Positions 13,511-26,600 of a stretch of 64,000 bases of DNA are shown here, piece by piece; the first letter of the stretch is position 1; every line of letters starts with the position of its first letter. The stretch covers positions 672,022 through 736,021 of the forward strand of contig CAADRB010000023.1 of assembly GCA_900708905.1 (NCBI GenBank), read 5' to 3'. A model generated the notes under the pieces. The model did not search any database. It saw only the letters and a program-made list of their open reading frames with translations, and was not told where the DNA came from. This DNA is from Hymenolepis diminuta. Lineage: Eukaryota; Platyhelminthes; Cestoda; Cyclophyllidea; Hymenolepididae. The position numbers were made by a program, and so were the translations under genes.

Positions 13511-14154
13511 TGCTTATTATGTGAATTATTGGTTCAGTATTTTGGTAATATATATTCTTAGAATAAAATTTTATCAGTTCATCGATTAGCACAATTTATG
13601 ATTAATTGCTTGGATTAAATCTAAGTGAGAAAAGATTGTAAATCCATTTGATTTTTACGATTAATTTTATTGAATAAAGAAAGGAAAATGATCACAGGTG
13701 ATATTAATTAAGAAAAGGGTAATGTGTTCGGAATTGAATATAAGATGGCAAATCACTGAATAGATTGGATGATCACAGTTCTCAAATTGTATATTGATGT
13801 TCTATTGGAATTATGTCAAAGATCCTGCAAATAAAATTGAATTGAATATCAGCATTGAGTTTATCAGAATCAACTCTGAATAACTCGATAATGACCTAAT
13901 AATGTTTATTGGGAAGGATTTCTCTTGTCTGGCTCACAAATCCAAATAAATTTTTACCGTAATTGAATACTTCAAGTAAGGTCACCCTAAATCTCTACTG
14001 ATACTTTGAAACGGATAAGAACAATCATTTTGACTGAAAAATAGTATAAATGAAACCTACCCGAATAGACAAGTTCTTTTCAGCATTTATGTCGACTCGA
14101 AGGGTTGAATTTTAAGTTCATGGAAAGGGAAATAGATTTGTAAATTATCAGCCA

Positions 14155-14160
14155 TTTATT
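14155..14160 (-). terminator. possible poly(A) signal of ESRP
   Basis: AATAAA on the minus strand, about 480 nt after the ESRP stop at 14638. A nearer variant, AATAAG, lies about 20 nt after the stop. Which one is used cannot be decided from sequence. Confidence 0.25.
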
Positions 14161-14469
14161 CTAATGTGTTGATCACAATGTCCGGAAGCACTCACTGATT
14201 TTGAAAGTTCATTAAGGAAGTGAATTAAAGAAAACTTTTCCAACTTTAAAACAAAGTGAATATTAATAAGAAAGTAGCTTAATCGCTGACATATTGTAGA
14301 AATGAAGATAAATATAGCCGTATTCGAGCGTAAAGCCAATTCCAAATTGCATCGAGTAGCTACCAATCCCATCTAGGAAAGCCTATTCCAAAATTTATCC
14401 CGGACAAATGTGTAACATTTTGGGTCCCCTTCCTCTTATGAAAGACTCGAATTCTTCCATCTCCATATT

Positions 14470-14585
14470 AACAGGTCTTGACTAATGTGATTGGCCATTT
14501 CACTCACTAAGTGTTCACCGATGGGAATCTAACCCGTAAACCTTCGGCTTCACTGACGAGCAATTTAATCACAGCGCCACAATGC
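14470..14585 (-). repeat. tRNA-derived SINE fragment
   Basis: The minus strand starts GTGGCGCTGTGATTAAATTG (a degenerate A-box region) and about 35 nt later has GGGTTAGATTCCCATCGGTG. The latter contains a B-box-like GGTTAGATTCC, one or two changes from GGTTCGANTCC. A tail follows that cannot fold into a tRNA. This A-box/B-box arrangement on non-tRNA flanks is typical of tRNA-derived SINEs. Confidence 0.5.
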
Positions 14586-14637
14586 ACAAATTATACTGAG
14601 TTTATCCTGCATTACTTATTCTTTTGCATGAATTTGG

Positions 14638-17600
14638 TCATTTTAATGATCTCCTGAAGTTACCTGCACGAACACCGGTCTGACAGAGAATATCTGCATC
14701 CGTTTTTATTGAAGATGGTGATTGAGCTGCTGTGATTGTAAGACCCGCCGCTGGTGTAGGTAGCACTGATAAAGGTGAAGTGTTGGTGGCGAAAGGCGCC
14801 ACTGCACGCATCTGCATGAACAGATGGGTGTGAAGCGGTGAAGCAGCACCGGAAGCAGCAGCAGCAAAGAGGTGTGGGTAGGGATTCACTTGGGCGACAA
14901 AGGCAGCTGCGGCAGCGGCGGCATTAGCCGTACCGACGGTGCTCCAATTGATGCTTGACTGTGTTCCAGGAATGCTGATGAAATCCACCATATCTGCTAA
15001 GGTCGCCGGAGAGAGTTGGACGTTTGCCTGGACACCTGTTGCTGCGTTTGTTATCGGGTGACCTTGCTTATCCGTAAGTACCATTTGAACTACCTGCTGC
15101 GAGATGAAACGTACAAAGGCTTCACCGGACGCTTCTCCCTATACAGCAGAAAAAATAAAAATTTAACATTGTAATAGTGAAATATCATAATTTATTTGTC
15201 TTAATTTTCACAATTAACTGCCTAATAAGTTTTTCTCAGTGAATATTGCAACCTATTGGAATCTACGTAAAATATCAAAATAGACGCCAAAGAGGATATG
15301 TATTTATTAAATTACATCGTATTAGAGGAAGACAAACGGACACTTGTCGATAGGAGAAATCAATAGCACGTAAGTCGCCGTGTCTCAAAACGAGTTTATC
15401 ATCTATCCAGACAATGAGAGTCCGAATACCAATGAGCTGAATACGTTTTTTCTTTACCAACTCCTGACCCCTGAAATGATTATATTCAATAAATTGAACA
15501 AGTTGGGCTGATTAGAATTAGCTGTTTCTCCTTTTCTTTCATCTGCTCTTTAATTAAGCAGCCCTGAATTCGGAACTTAATCACCTTCTTAATGTTTTAT
15601 TGCAGCACTATTCCCGATTTAATATTTACAAGAGGTATAAGGTGTATCAAAACAAAATTAGACTTGGCTAATGGGAAATATTTTTTTCAGCAACAATCGA
15701 AATTTGCCTGATTCGATCTTGTACCTATTTAAAGTGGAATCGGCACGGAATGATTGAAATGAGTGAATGTTAACGTGGTTGAAGGAATGATTTTATATGT
15801 GCGAAGCGCCACTAAAATATCCATAGAGTTAAGGGAATAAATTAGTGAGATAAAGGGACGTAGACGAATATGCTCATTAGAATTACACTCAATTGTTGAT
15901 TCGCGACTTCAAACGAATAAAAAGAAAGGCGCTTGGGGTGATTTATCTGTAATTCTAAAGTTCTTCATGCTTCTCCGTTTCCCACTGTTTTTTTATAATC
16001 TGGTCCTAAGCAATTCAAGTTTTTTTGTATCTAACTTTATTTCTCTATTTTACAATCACTTATTATTCTTCTGGATATTTCACAACTCCCTAATCTTGCT
16101 AATGAAACATCTACATACGAATGCTTTCTTGATATCTTTTCTTGATATTGTTAATAATTACTATCTTCAAAAGATGTAAGTAAGATGCAAAAGACAACGG
16201 CTCAAGGTCGCATGGTTGACGTTTTGTCTGACTGAGCAATTCACATGCAGCAGGTGGTTTATGAGTTGCTATTTTATTACCTTGTATTATTCTGTTATTC
16301 ATCTGTTAAACTATTATCTGTTCGACGACAGGTTGACCTTAAACCGTCAACTATTTAAACAAGACTTCAATTTCTATCATTTTTTCTACAAAATTCTCTG
16401 TTAAATTAATAAAATACTTCGGCCCTCTTCCAGTAAATTAGATTTTGTTCAAGGCAATTGGAAGTGTGGTTCTATATATGCTTTAACGACAAAAATTACC
16501 TTACATGCAACTATTAAAAATAGATGTAATAAACGCAAACATTTATGATAAAATGCTTCAAATAAATGAGGAATAATCGATTTAGTGTTCAAATAATTTC
16601 CCCATACCGTAGCAGTATATATTAAGTGGATGCCATGCAAGGCCACAGCCTGCCAATATGATCCGAGGAAATTGAGAATATCATTCACGGTGGTTCCGGG
16701 TGGCATGCCTTTGATGCGTAGCAGATGTCCACTTGACAGTAAAGGTGAATTCGGTGAAGATCCAGGAAGGAGATTGCCCAGAGTATTTGGTACCGTCAAA
16801 GTCATAGGTGGCATATTTAACATCGGTAAGGTGAAATTTGGGTTCGGAATAAACAGACTACCTTTTGAAGCGCTGGAAAACATTGTTGGACTTTGAAGGT
16901 CTAACAATGGACCGGATTGTGAAAGATATTTGTCTGGATCAAAAGTTGTTGGCCAGAGTGATGGCAGGATGTCGATTGCTTGCTTTAATACAGCATTCAT
17001 TACCTGTATAAGGGAAGGGGTAATTCACCGGATTATTGTATGTTCCCAAACAAATTCTTGTAACCGAGAAGTTTATTCTAATAGAGGTAAACGATTAAAT
17101 ACATTAGCCTTATTGGAATTACGTTTTGTTAAGTTATTCAATTTAAAATTCACATAATTGATTTGAAATGCTGATTCGAATTAAACGTACCCTACTCTAA
17201 TTTCTTGCATACAAGTATTCCGAATTCAATTCCATTGTAGAACTCCAACACTTAACACACTTTCAAGATGGTGTCAAATATGGCTCAAAGCCGCAGAGTA
17301 ATGCTTTTAAATAGGTGGGACAATTTACATCTTAAAGGTGAACTCTAGGACCTTTTAGTATTCTCAATTAATACCCTGGAGGTCAGCCTAGAGGGGATGA
17401 AGAGCTAAAGTAATGCTAATTGTCAGCAGTTGGAATGTGAAAAAGCTTTCAAAACCACGTTTTCCATTGCATTTATTTCTGACAATTTCTTAGAGCACCC
17501 TTCAATATGGAAGGGACATAAAAAACGTTTACACCCGGCAATAAATAATTAGAGGAATGGCTGCATAGTTAATTACTTATTTCAGTCGTAGTATGTCCAG

Positions 17601-20600
17601 CACGATGTACTTTCAAGTTAACTGACTTCAATAACATTCGAGTGGTATTTAAAGTTGTATATATAGAATGAAAAGAAATCAAACCCAAGAATATGATTAA
17701 AATATGTATGAAATGTCCCTCAGGTTACTATGACTAAAGGCAATACATCTCTTTATCAAACTGGTTTCATTAAAACGATCTTTAAATCAATGAACATATT
17801 ATTATACGTGCGCCGGTGGCCCAGTAGTCAACATGCATGCCTGCTAAGTCAGATCAATGCTCCTCGGTGAATATCAACATGGGTCAATTCTGGTCAACAG
17901 TAGAGATGGCAGAATGTGATTCATCGGAAGTGCGTATCCAGAGATGATATTAACAATTCTCCTAATGGACTTTGAGGTTTTTTATTTAGCATTATCATTG
18001 TTAGATGTACAAATTGACTCAGAGGCGCAGCAATCACACATTCTCAAAACTTAATTCTACTGAATCGGAATCAGCCATGACTGTAATATTTATATCATAG
18101 GCACCTGGTAATATTCCAAGAGGTGGCTTTAACATGTATTAATTACCAACCTCGACTTTTCATTATAAAATGTATATTTTAATTATTTAAAGTCAGAAAA
18201 AGATATTTTCGTAATTTAACCTACCGAATGCTTATTACTGTAAAGGTTTTATTATCTCTCTATTCCAACGACAGTGTGCATATAGCGTAATACATTAAAC
18301 CCTCCTTCCCCCATGGTGCTAATTAGCCAGTGGTGATTGAGTAACCCAAGTGTTCAAGTCCGTTGTGTCTGGACTCACGCTGGGTAACTCTGAATTCCAT
18401 TTACCCATTTTCCTTTCCACATATAGGATTTCCTTTCTCTCCAATGCACGCTTTCCGTATTCTTCCATCAGTTCGATTGGTAAAGCGCTTTGACTATCCT
18501 AGATAAGCACGCCCTATGTTAGACTCAAGTCCTTCTCTTGACTGTTTTGAGTCACTGTAGCTTCGTGACTTTCTGTAAATAGAGAGATACTAGCGGCCGT
18601 TTACTTAGCATAATATTACTATCCAAGTAATAATCTCTTCCCTCTTCAAGAATACGAACCAGAGAGTGATTTAAGGAGACATAATAGTGGAATAAGTGAA
18701 TAAAAAACAACTCATAGGGTAAAGCTGAAGAGTTTCACAGATTGTAAAAATTAAGAAATTGAAAATACGAGGGATTTAAAGGACAATTAAAGCAACAACA
18801 AAGAAGGCTTCCCAAGCCTATTTTCTCTCTCCACAAGTGAAATTAAAGAGAAAGTATCCGGAAGTCGATCTTTTAGGAAATTTGCATTCTACTGTCCTCC
18901 AGAATTAGCCAATGCGTTTCCCTATCCACATCAATAGATATGCACCTCTGACTTAATAGATGTGAGCGGCAATTAATACAACTTTATAATATATTTCCTC
19001 CCTAATGCTCTTAGCTATCACACTAAGGAAAATTCCGGTACCTGATTCATTTAATAGAGTCCGAGGAAAACATTTCTGAATAGCTTCCAATACCATTCTA
19101 TGCAGGGATGGAAAGTGGTTGGATGCTAAAACTATAAAGTTAAACTGCGTTAAGCTACCTCAAAGTGCTTAGATTTATGCATATCGGTAGTACTTCTTAA
19201 AGGTTTCAGTGACATAATAATTTAAATGTGGAAAGAAAAAAATTAATGAACAGGTTACCTGATTAACCTCCGCTGGCGTGGACCTGAATAACTCAATATA
19301 TCGGTTTCCAATATGTTGGCGATGGTTTTTGAGGGCTTTTTCTGCCTCGGCGTCGGTAGCGAACATGACGAAGGCATCACCTGTAGCCCGTCCATCCTTG
19401 CGATTGACAAATAGAATTCCCTCCCTATCAAACTGTACCTGACAGCCCGTTTTGGCGAAAAAATCAATCTTTGAAGAGGAAAAGAAATAGAGAATAGACC
19501 ATGATATTTTGAAAATGATAATTGACCTAACTAAAATTCCATTCCCAGCAGAGTTCAGAAGCCGTTCCAGTAACCAGGTGTGTTTAAATTAATGAGTATA
19601 AAAGGTCATGGCATTCTTAATCTTTTTTATCCTATCTTACAAGCCATTACCAAGAGTATGAACATAACAGAAGACGGTTAGAATAAAGTGAATTATTTCG
19701 ATTCTGAATTCGCCTTTTTATTTACCATTTTAATGGCTTTAATACCTTAAACCCATATAAATGATGGTAAAATAATACCGAATACCGCTACCAGAACATA
19801 CCTTTAATGTTTTTCTCCGAAATTGATCAAATATATCGCCTTGGGTAGAAAATTGCAAGCATTCGGTGATCGAAAATAACCTCGAATCATATTTGGTTTA
19901 ATCTATTAGAATGTTTCAGCTTATTTAACATTAAATGCATCCAAATCGAAATGACACCCTTCTCTCTTATAAAAGATCGACCCTGATCAATTGGAAATAT
20001 TTGCCTGGAATGGATGGATTGGAATTTTTAAATAAACATTTGCGATAAACATAAGCGATTAATAAATCTGATCCTTGAAAATTATTTTGCGTTAATTATG
20101 TATGAGGTTGTGTCCCTAGGGATATCAAAGGTCATGGAAAATTTCCTATTATTCATCAGCACTTCTTCTTCTCAAAATTAAACATTTTCATTAAATTTTT
20201 ATAAACTGAAAAGCCTTGTTTTCTGGTTAAAGCTATTTTCTAAGTCTTATTTCGCTGTAATTAAAGGACTATTTGTAAGTTTAAAATTATTTAGCTAAAG
20301 TTGAACTTAGTCATTAAAACCGTGGTCAATCGTTTCCCAAGGATTGCGTTTAATTTTATTAAATGAAACAGATGTACGAAATTCCGATCACTAAGAAAGA
20401 AGCAAGTTATACTTCAGTTTCACCTTGCTCGGCATTTTGACCAGTTTAGCCGTGTTCAGATAGCCGAGATCCTAATATAATAAGGACTTGCAAACAATTA
20501 AAAATCCATGGAATACTGAAGAATACAGTAGTTATTTAATCAACATTGCGTGTTTTATGGTGATTTAATGGAAAAGAGATAAAAATGAGAGAGAATATCA

Positions 20601-23600
20601 CTACTGACAGTCGATTTAGTACTTCCAATTTACTTAAAAACCTAAAAATATCAACTTTGAATAATCTTTTTAAGGTTTAACTTGAACTCGGTGTTCACAG
20701 TTAATAAGACCTGATAGAAGGAATTAGATTTTGGAACAGAATGCCCAGGGCATACACACATATATATATATATATATATTTATATATATTTTTTCAAATA
20801 CTTGCAGCTATTTCCCTAATTGTAATATCACATATTTAAGGCGTAGCAGAAAATTTGGTAAGAGTGTAAGGTAAAATGGAGATGCTATTTGGAATCGAAC
20901 TTACAATCTCCTCAGTCGAAACAGTGTAAGGCAGTCCTCTCATTCGGATAAGCGATTGGCATGATGAGGTAAATTTGTTCAAATAAGTCTCCGCTTCTTG
21001 AGTTTCACCTAAAAGGAGTATCATCAGCGTTCATTCAATTAATTTTACTTTTACTATACAAAGTTTGCTACTGTGTGATTATACTATAACATTATATTTA
21101 ACAAAGTATATTTTTATCAGCTCGCATCGCTTAAAATTATACGTGGAAATATCGATTATATTTTCTATTTTAGACCCCATCTCCCTAGACGCCAATAATA
21201 ATAAATCCATTCATTTAACAATCGAATACAGCATGCGATTCGGACAATAGAGTGCATGGCTTCCAAGTTCTAGCTCTGCGAATCTTTATGATTGCTCTTT
21301 CTGCACTTTGATATTTCTTTACATGAAAGCACGCGTTCGGGGGCGCAAAAAAGAGGACTGCTCATCGATATAGTTCTTCTTCTTAATTATTGATACATAG
21401 TTTTATTAATCTAACTTATCGGACTTGTATGAAACTGGTTTTGAAGATACCATTTGGACAGGGGGAGGTGCATAACTTTCAATATAATGCTTAAAAATTG
21501 GGTAGGGAAAGGTAAGTTCAGAGATTTCAGATTTATAGATTGCTTCAGTAACATTGGGGTCCATTTTTCCTCGAAATTTTATGTCTTTGGGTATTTAGGT
21601 GCTTGACTGAAGTTTAGCTTTGGCAGAAAGTGGATGAAAGTTGTAAAAGATGTTGGCTTTCAACAGAGGAGAGTCGAATTTATAAAATTTCATATACTAC
21701 CAATTCTTCTGACTTCAAAATTGACCAAGTTTAAAGGATTGGATGCAGTTACCATTCACATCATTTTATAGAAACGTAGCCTTCAGTCAGAACAAGCTTG
21801 GTGAGATTTGTCCAATGGCAGGATGATACTAGCTTACATTGTATCATTTTCAAATCCAATTCTAAGGTCAGTCACTGAATGATCTTACTCTCAATTTTTT
21901 CTATATTCACATAATTACCTACTATTTTTTCTTCCAATTCTAAATAAATTCGAAGTCGCATATTTCAAAATCTCCAAACTTTAGAAAAATCCCATGAGTG
22001 ATCTTCAATCCTCTCATTCAATTCCTTAAACTAGTAAGATAAGATTTTTAGTTATTTCCTTCACGCTTACCAATTCCATTCGGAAATTTTGTCAAATCTC
22101 AAAATTTTCTCAGCTGATTCACTGTGACTGATACTGTTCAAAGATGGATCAGCGAAATGCGCATCCTTTGAAGGAACTGGGTAACATTAATTCAACGCTT
22201 TTAGGTCTCATATTGGCTTGCGCAGAATGACATCACAATGACAGACTAAATTGAATATTGTATAAATTTTTATGGCAAACACAGGAAAATAATAAAAGCA
22301 AGCTTGCCTCCAGCCACTGCGATGAATTCAACCGAATTCGCAGCGTAAATTTCAATGTAGCGTTGATTCATGTGATGTTTGTGTTTCTTTAGCGCCAGGT
22401 CACGCTGTTCTCGAGTAGTGAAGCGAATGACAGCTTCACCATTGCGTCGACCTGCCTTGCTCAGAACTAGCGCTATTCCTCCGGGAGCTATGTTGAGACC
22501 ACGAAAGAAGTGCTTTACTTCAATGTTAGTTGCTTGCCACGGTAAACCTCGGGCCCGAACTACAACATCGTCTGGAACGTTGTCGGTGCTTCGTCTGTTC
22601 AAATGAAAAAACTTTAGCACTTTTAATAGTTTTTCGATTATAATGTCAAAGCTTATCTAAAGAGGTATTCTCTAACGCCCACTTTGGTAGATGGGTAAAA
22701 TCATGAGGTGAAACCTATGAGGAACTAGAATTTTTCCATCTCCATTACTTGTCAGATTTAACAACTGCAGTTTGTCATTCCTCTAACTGCGCATGCACTG
22801 ATGTGCCGTTTTAATCATCCCTCTCTTTAATAAGGTTTAAAGCACATGAATCCTATTGCCCATATCCTTGCTTATATTTACCTCAATGAAACTGTGATGT
22901 CGTTGAATATGCAAATGCATAATTTTTTCTGCAAATGGTCGTGTACTATTGACCACCTCGCACTTTAATTATTTTGCCCCAATAGTGTTGAGCCATGACT
23001 TTGTGTACGCTTTCTGTCACCTTAAAATCATCCACTTATGTCGGTAAGCCTAGACTTATGCACTGTGTTTGGATGTATGTACTTCCATGATATATCAAGA
23101 TCATCTCAGTCATAATAACTCAGCCCTCCGGGCTTCCGTCGCATCTTTAAAACATAAACAATTTTACAATTTCACTTAGATCAACGATCAGCAGCGCTTC
23201 TATATCATTTTTGCTTAGTTAATATTTACTCATTGGTTGGGCATCTTAATCCAATGGCTTCAGAAATTTATGTAATGTATTTCCCACATTTTGCTATTAT
23301 TATTAATGCTACACGTTTTTGGGATCTTTTGTGCCATTAGATGAGCAAGTCCATATGAACTGAATTGGTTATCGTTTACCATTTTGCCCTCGGATCGTTA
23401 ATTTCCAACAGGGTCACAAAAACTATTTTCCTCTTTAGCGTTAACTAATTAATTGAGTAACTGATCTCAATAGCAAAAGCCTCCTTCAAGGTCTAAACTC
23501 TCAACATGAAGGTTGAGGAAATTTTCTGAGATATTTTTATGCAGGTTTAAAGTACACATAAATGAGAACTTACACAAACTTGGGTTGGCAAAACAGATTA

Positions 23601-26600
23601 ACTTTCTCAAACGTTTTCCACTGCGCCCCTGAAAAAAATTCATCGTCTAACTTGAAATTTAATGAATTAGAACAAAGTTAATAAATGAATACCATCAGAA
23701 GTCATCCGTTCACAAAGATTGGCCATTGTTCGACAATACACGAGCGGCCAATATCCAAACTGTGGGTACTCAGACATAGTTTTACGTCCAAAAGAATGGC
23801 AAGCGTTAGGCATAGAGTTGGTTGCCATTATTTGATTGACAGTTGATGGGACCCAAGTCGCGGCTTCAGGTGAAAAATTTGGCGGATAATCTGGAATTCG
23901 CAAATTCAAACCTGGACATACAATGAAGAACTGAACTGAAAGTAACCTACTTTGTAACATATCGATCATTGTGAAAGAGGAATCAGTTTTCCAGTAGAGT
24001 AACATGAAGGCCTTCTTAATATCAATGAATTGACAGAGGTAAGGAAACCTTCTATAGGTCTTTTCAATAGGATGATCAAGTGATTGATGCAGCACAAGCC
24101 TTAATCCTGTTCCGCCATCTACAGCCAACTCAAAATTGCTCTCTTTGGTGCCATTTGTTGAGTAGAAAAGTCCATGAGTTATTATCCAATTATCCATCTT
24201 TTAATCAAACAGAAAACGTTATCATTTCACACTAGATTTTGCTAAAAATTGGCAATTGCTTACGGTTTCGAGAGCCTCCCACAAGGGAGGGGCTTTAGTG
24301 ACATCGGATAACTGAAGACCAGTGAAAGCGTAGCATTCTTCAGATACGCCCATTTCCTCTCTGTTCGAAATAGTGATTGATTCACCGCTTTCATCGGGTG
24401 AATATGGTCGAGAATTTGGATCAGGCATTCGGACGGGAGTTTGCCACTCAGCACCATTAACCTAAGATATAAGGAGTAAGCATTGCTGATAATTCTTTGA
24501 TTGGTCCCAGAGGCTATCACTAATAAAGCTTCATGTCCTCTTTGTCGCAACTCTTAGACGAAAAGCGTTTAAGTTAATATGATTGGTCTGTAAGCCACTA
24601 AGCACGTTACTACTGAGAAATTAGAGGTAAATCTACAACACTGCAAGCCCAAGGGGAAGCACCTACACCAGCACGCGAAGTGAACCAATAGAAATTTAGT
24701 CAATCGAGATTTACTCATTTTCACTCCCCTTGATGAGTCAGTGGATTGTGGCTGTCATAGCAATATGGTAGCTTTCTCTCACCCTTTGTACTCTTACATT
24801 TTTTGGTCCATCTTAGACCTAGTGTCATTTCATAATAACTTACCTTATTCATAAGATTTTTTCAACTAAGGCCTATTTGGACCACGCTTTCTATATGACA
24901 TTAATTTCAAGACAATGTACCACGGTATTCTGTTCTGTTGTCACCTGACCGCATTCTAATTCCTCTCTCTATTTTTCCCATTCTTTCTCTCTCACTCTGC
25001 GCTGAAGTACAATGAACATCCATGTAAAAACTTTTGGCCATCCGATCTTTTGAATTGACTTTTAATTATTATGATTTTTCGGGTTTATTAGAAATTTTTC
25101 AGATAACACCCAGGGTTCAATTTTCACGGTCTGAATTCAAAATTTATCACTGAAAAATAATGGTGGGATTATTTGTTCAATAGGGCAAGAGTCTTATTAA
25201 TCAATTACAGAAATTTAGAGGTGAACTTCTGCTTAACAAGTTTAAATGATAAGTATACACGATTTATTTTAGATAAAATAATGATATCAATACACGATTG
25301 AGAGAATGAAACCTGTCCATCAAATAAAATATACTTATGGAATTCTACTATTAAAAATGAGCGGAGCCAGATGTGCCAATGTCTGGAAGGAGTTTTAGAA
25401 GAAAATGCACAAACTTTAACGTTGAAGGAGAGGCAAACTAACGAGTACGACAAATTGTCATACAGATTATTGAGGAAAAACGGTGATAATTTTAAGTTAA
25501 TCAATTAATTGGGAGGGAAAATAACATAGATGAAATGGAGTAAAGTTTACTTCATTCTTATCCTATTATATCAATATATACTGAAGTTAATTAACTCAAA
25601 TAACATATTTAGTTAAAACCCTCTGAGTGGTCCGTATCAATAACAAAGAGGTAGGCGCAGCCATTCATTCTTATAGGTAATTATAAAAAATGCATTTATA
25701 ACTCCTCATGAGAAATTGACATCCAATGCAATTACCCACTCAACAGTTTTCACAAATAAACCCAAACATATTTGTTATCTCTTCACCACTTAAGGAAAGG
25801 TTTAGTTCAAAAGTGACCAGTTATTATACGAAATTTGAATGAAAGTTATTTTTATTTAATATTTAGCCATTATCAGTTTCAAAAAATTCCGATAAGCTGT
25901 GCATCTTTCCGTAAAATTTTTAATTTTAATGGAATTTTTGTTAAATTAGTCTTTATAATGATTAATTCTAGTCAATATCTATTTTCAGTTTGCTGATCTG
26001 CACTATTGGTGATATAAGATGGTGTAGTATCGAAATCTAATAATTTTGACCCTCTCCTACGTAAACCTGAAAATCGCGGTATTACATGCGGTGTGCACAC
26101 ACGGGCAAGCCGGTCCATTCAAGCATTAACTTCTAGGTAATGAGGTCACTATAAAGCGTTTATTTTGTGCAGAGATTTGAAACGCTATCTACCTTAGTGC
26201 TGACCATGTCTAATAACAACCTTAGCAATAAAATGCATTCTCTGCTTGATCTCGCAAGGTCAGATATTAGACCATAAAGATGAGCTAGTTGTTATTTAAG
26301 CTATTTAAATAATCAAGAAATTTAAGAACTATGTGAAAATTGCGTGCAATCATGGTTAGAGTGCTTGATTCCAAAGTAAGCGATAGTGTTGAAGCATTTC
26401 AAAGATATAATTTATTGTAAAGAGATTAAAATTAGTGTAATTAGAAGATGCATAAAGGGGATATCAGATATTAGCGTAATTAAAGGCAATTTAGATCAGA
26501 TTAGTTTTGAAGATGAGTGAGACACCACTACTCAATCTTTTTAAAATATGCAGTTCAAGATGGACAATATTCTCTGTAGGTTAGTTTGTGAAATAGACGA

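Larger units (their letters stand above)
11008..14637. other. intergenic region between convergent twist and ESRP
   Basis: No gene is recognised here. It contains a relatively GC-rich patch at 11080-11280, two related short segments (12530-12612 and 13150-13230), and SINE-like fragments at 13420-13510 and 14470-14585. Frames such as 12283-12492 open with GTG and lack family motifs. A further short 3' exon of ESRP could lie here but was not found. Confidence 0.55.
17004..19258 (-). other. ESRP intron 8
   Basis: A phase-0 intron of 2,255 nt between the RRM2 exon and the linker/RRM3 exon. It holds two tRNA-derived repeat insertions, on the opposite strand to the gene, listed separately. Confidence 0.8.

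Noticed and set aside
14664..15138. Idea that RRM3 lacks about 26 internal residues
   Set aside because: A looser alignment places [13 protein letters not shown] as helix 2 and [15 protein letters not shown] as the final strand and linker, with nearly normal length. Divergence is a better explanation than deletion.
15275..15470. Exon-like open frame on the minus strand after an AG near 15470, inside ESRP intron 9
   Set aside because: Joining 16608 directly to 15138 gives unbroken RRM3 (IYTAT then [11 protein letters not shown]). The extra segment would interrupt the domain and has no family similarity.
18465..18540. A functional tRNA gene
   Set aside because: A-box and B-box-like elements are present, but I could not fold a cloverleaf and the acceptor stem does not pair. 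A SINE origin is likelier.
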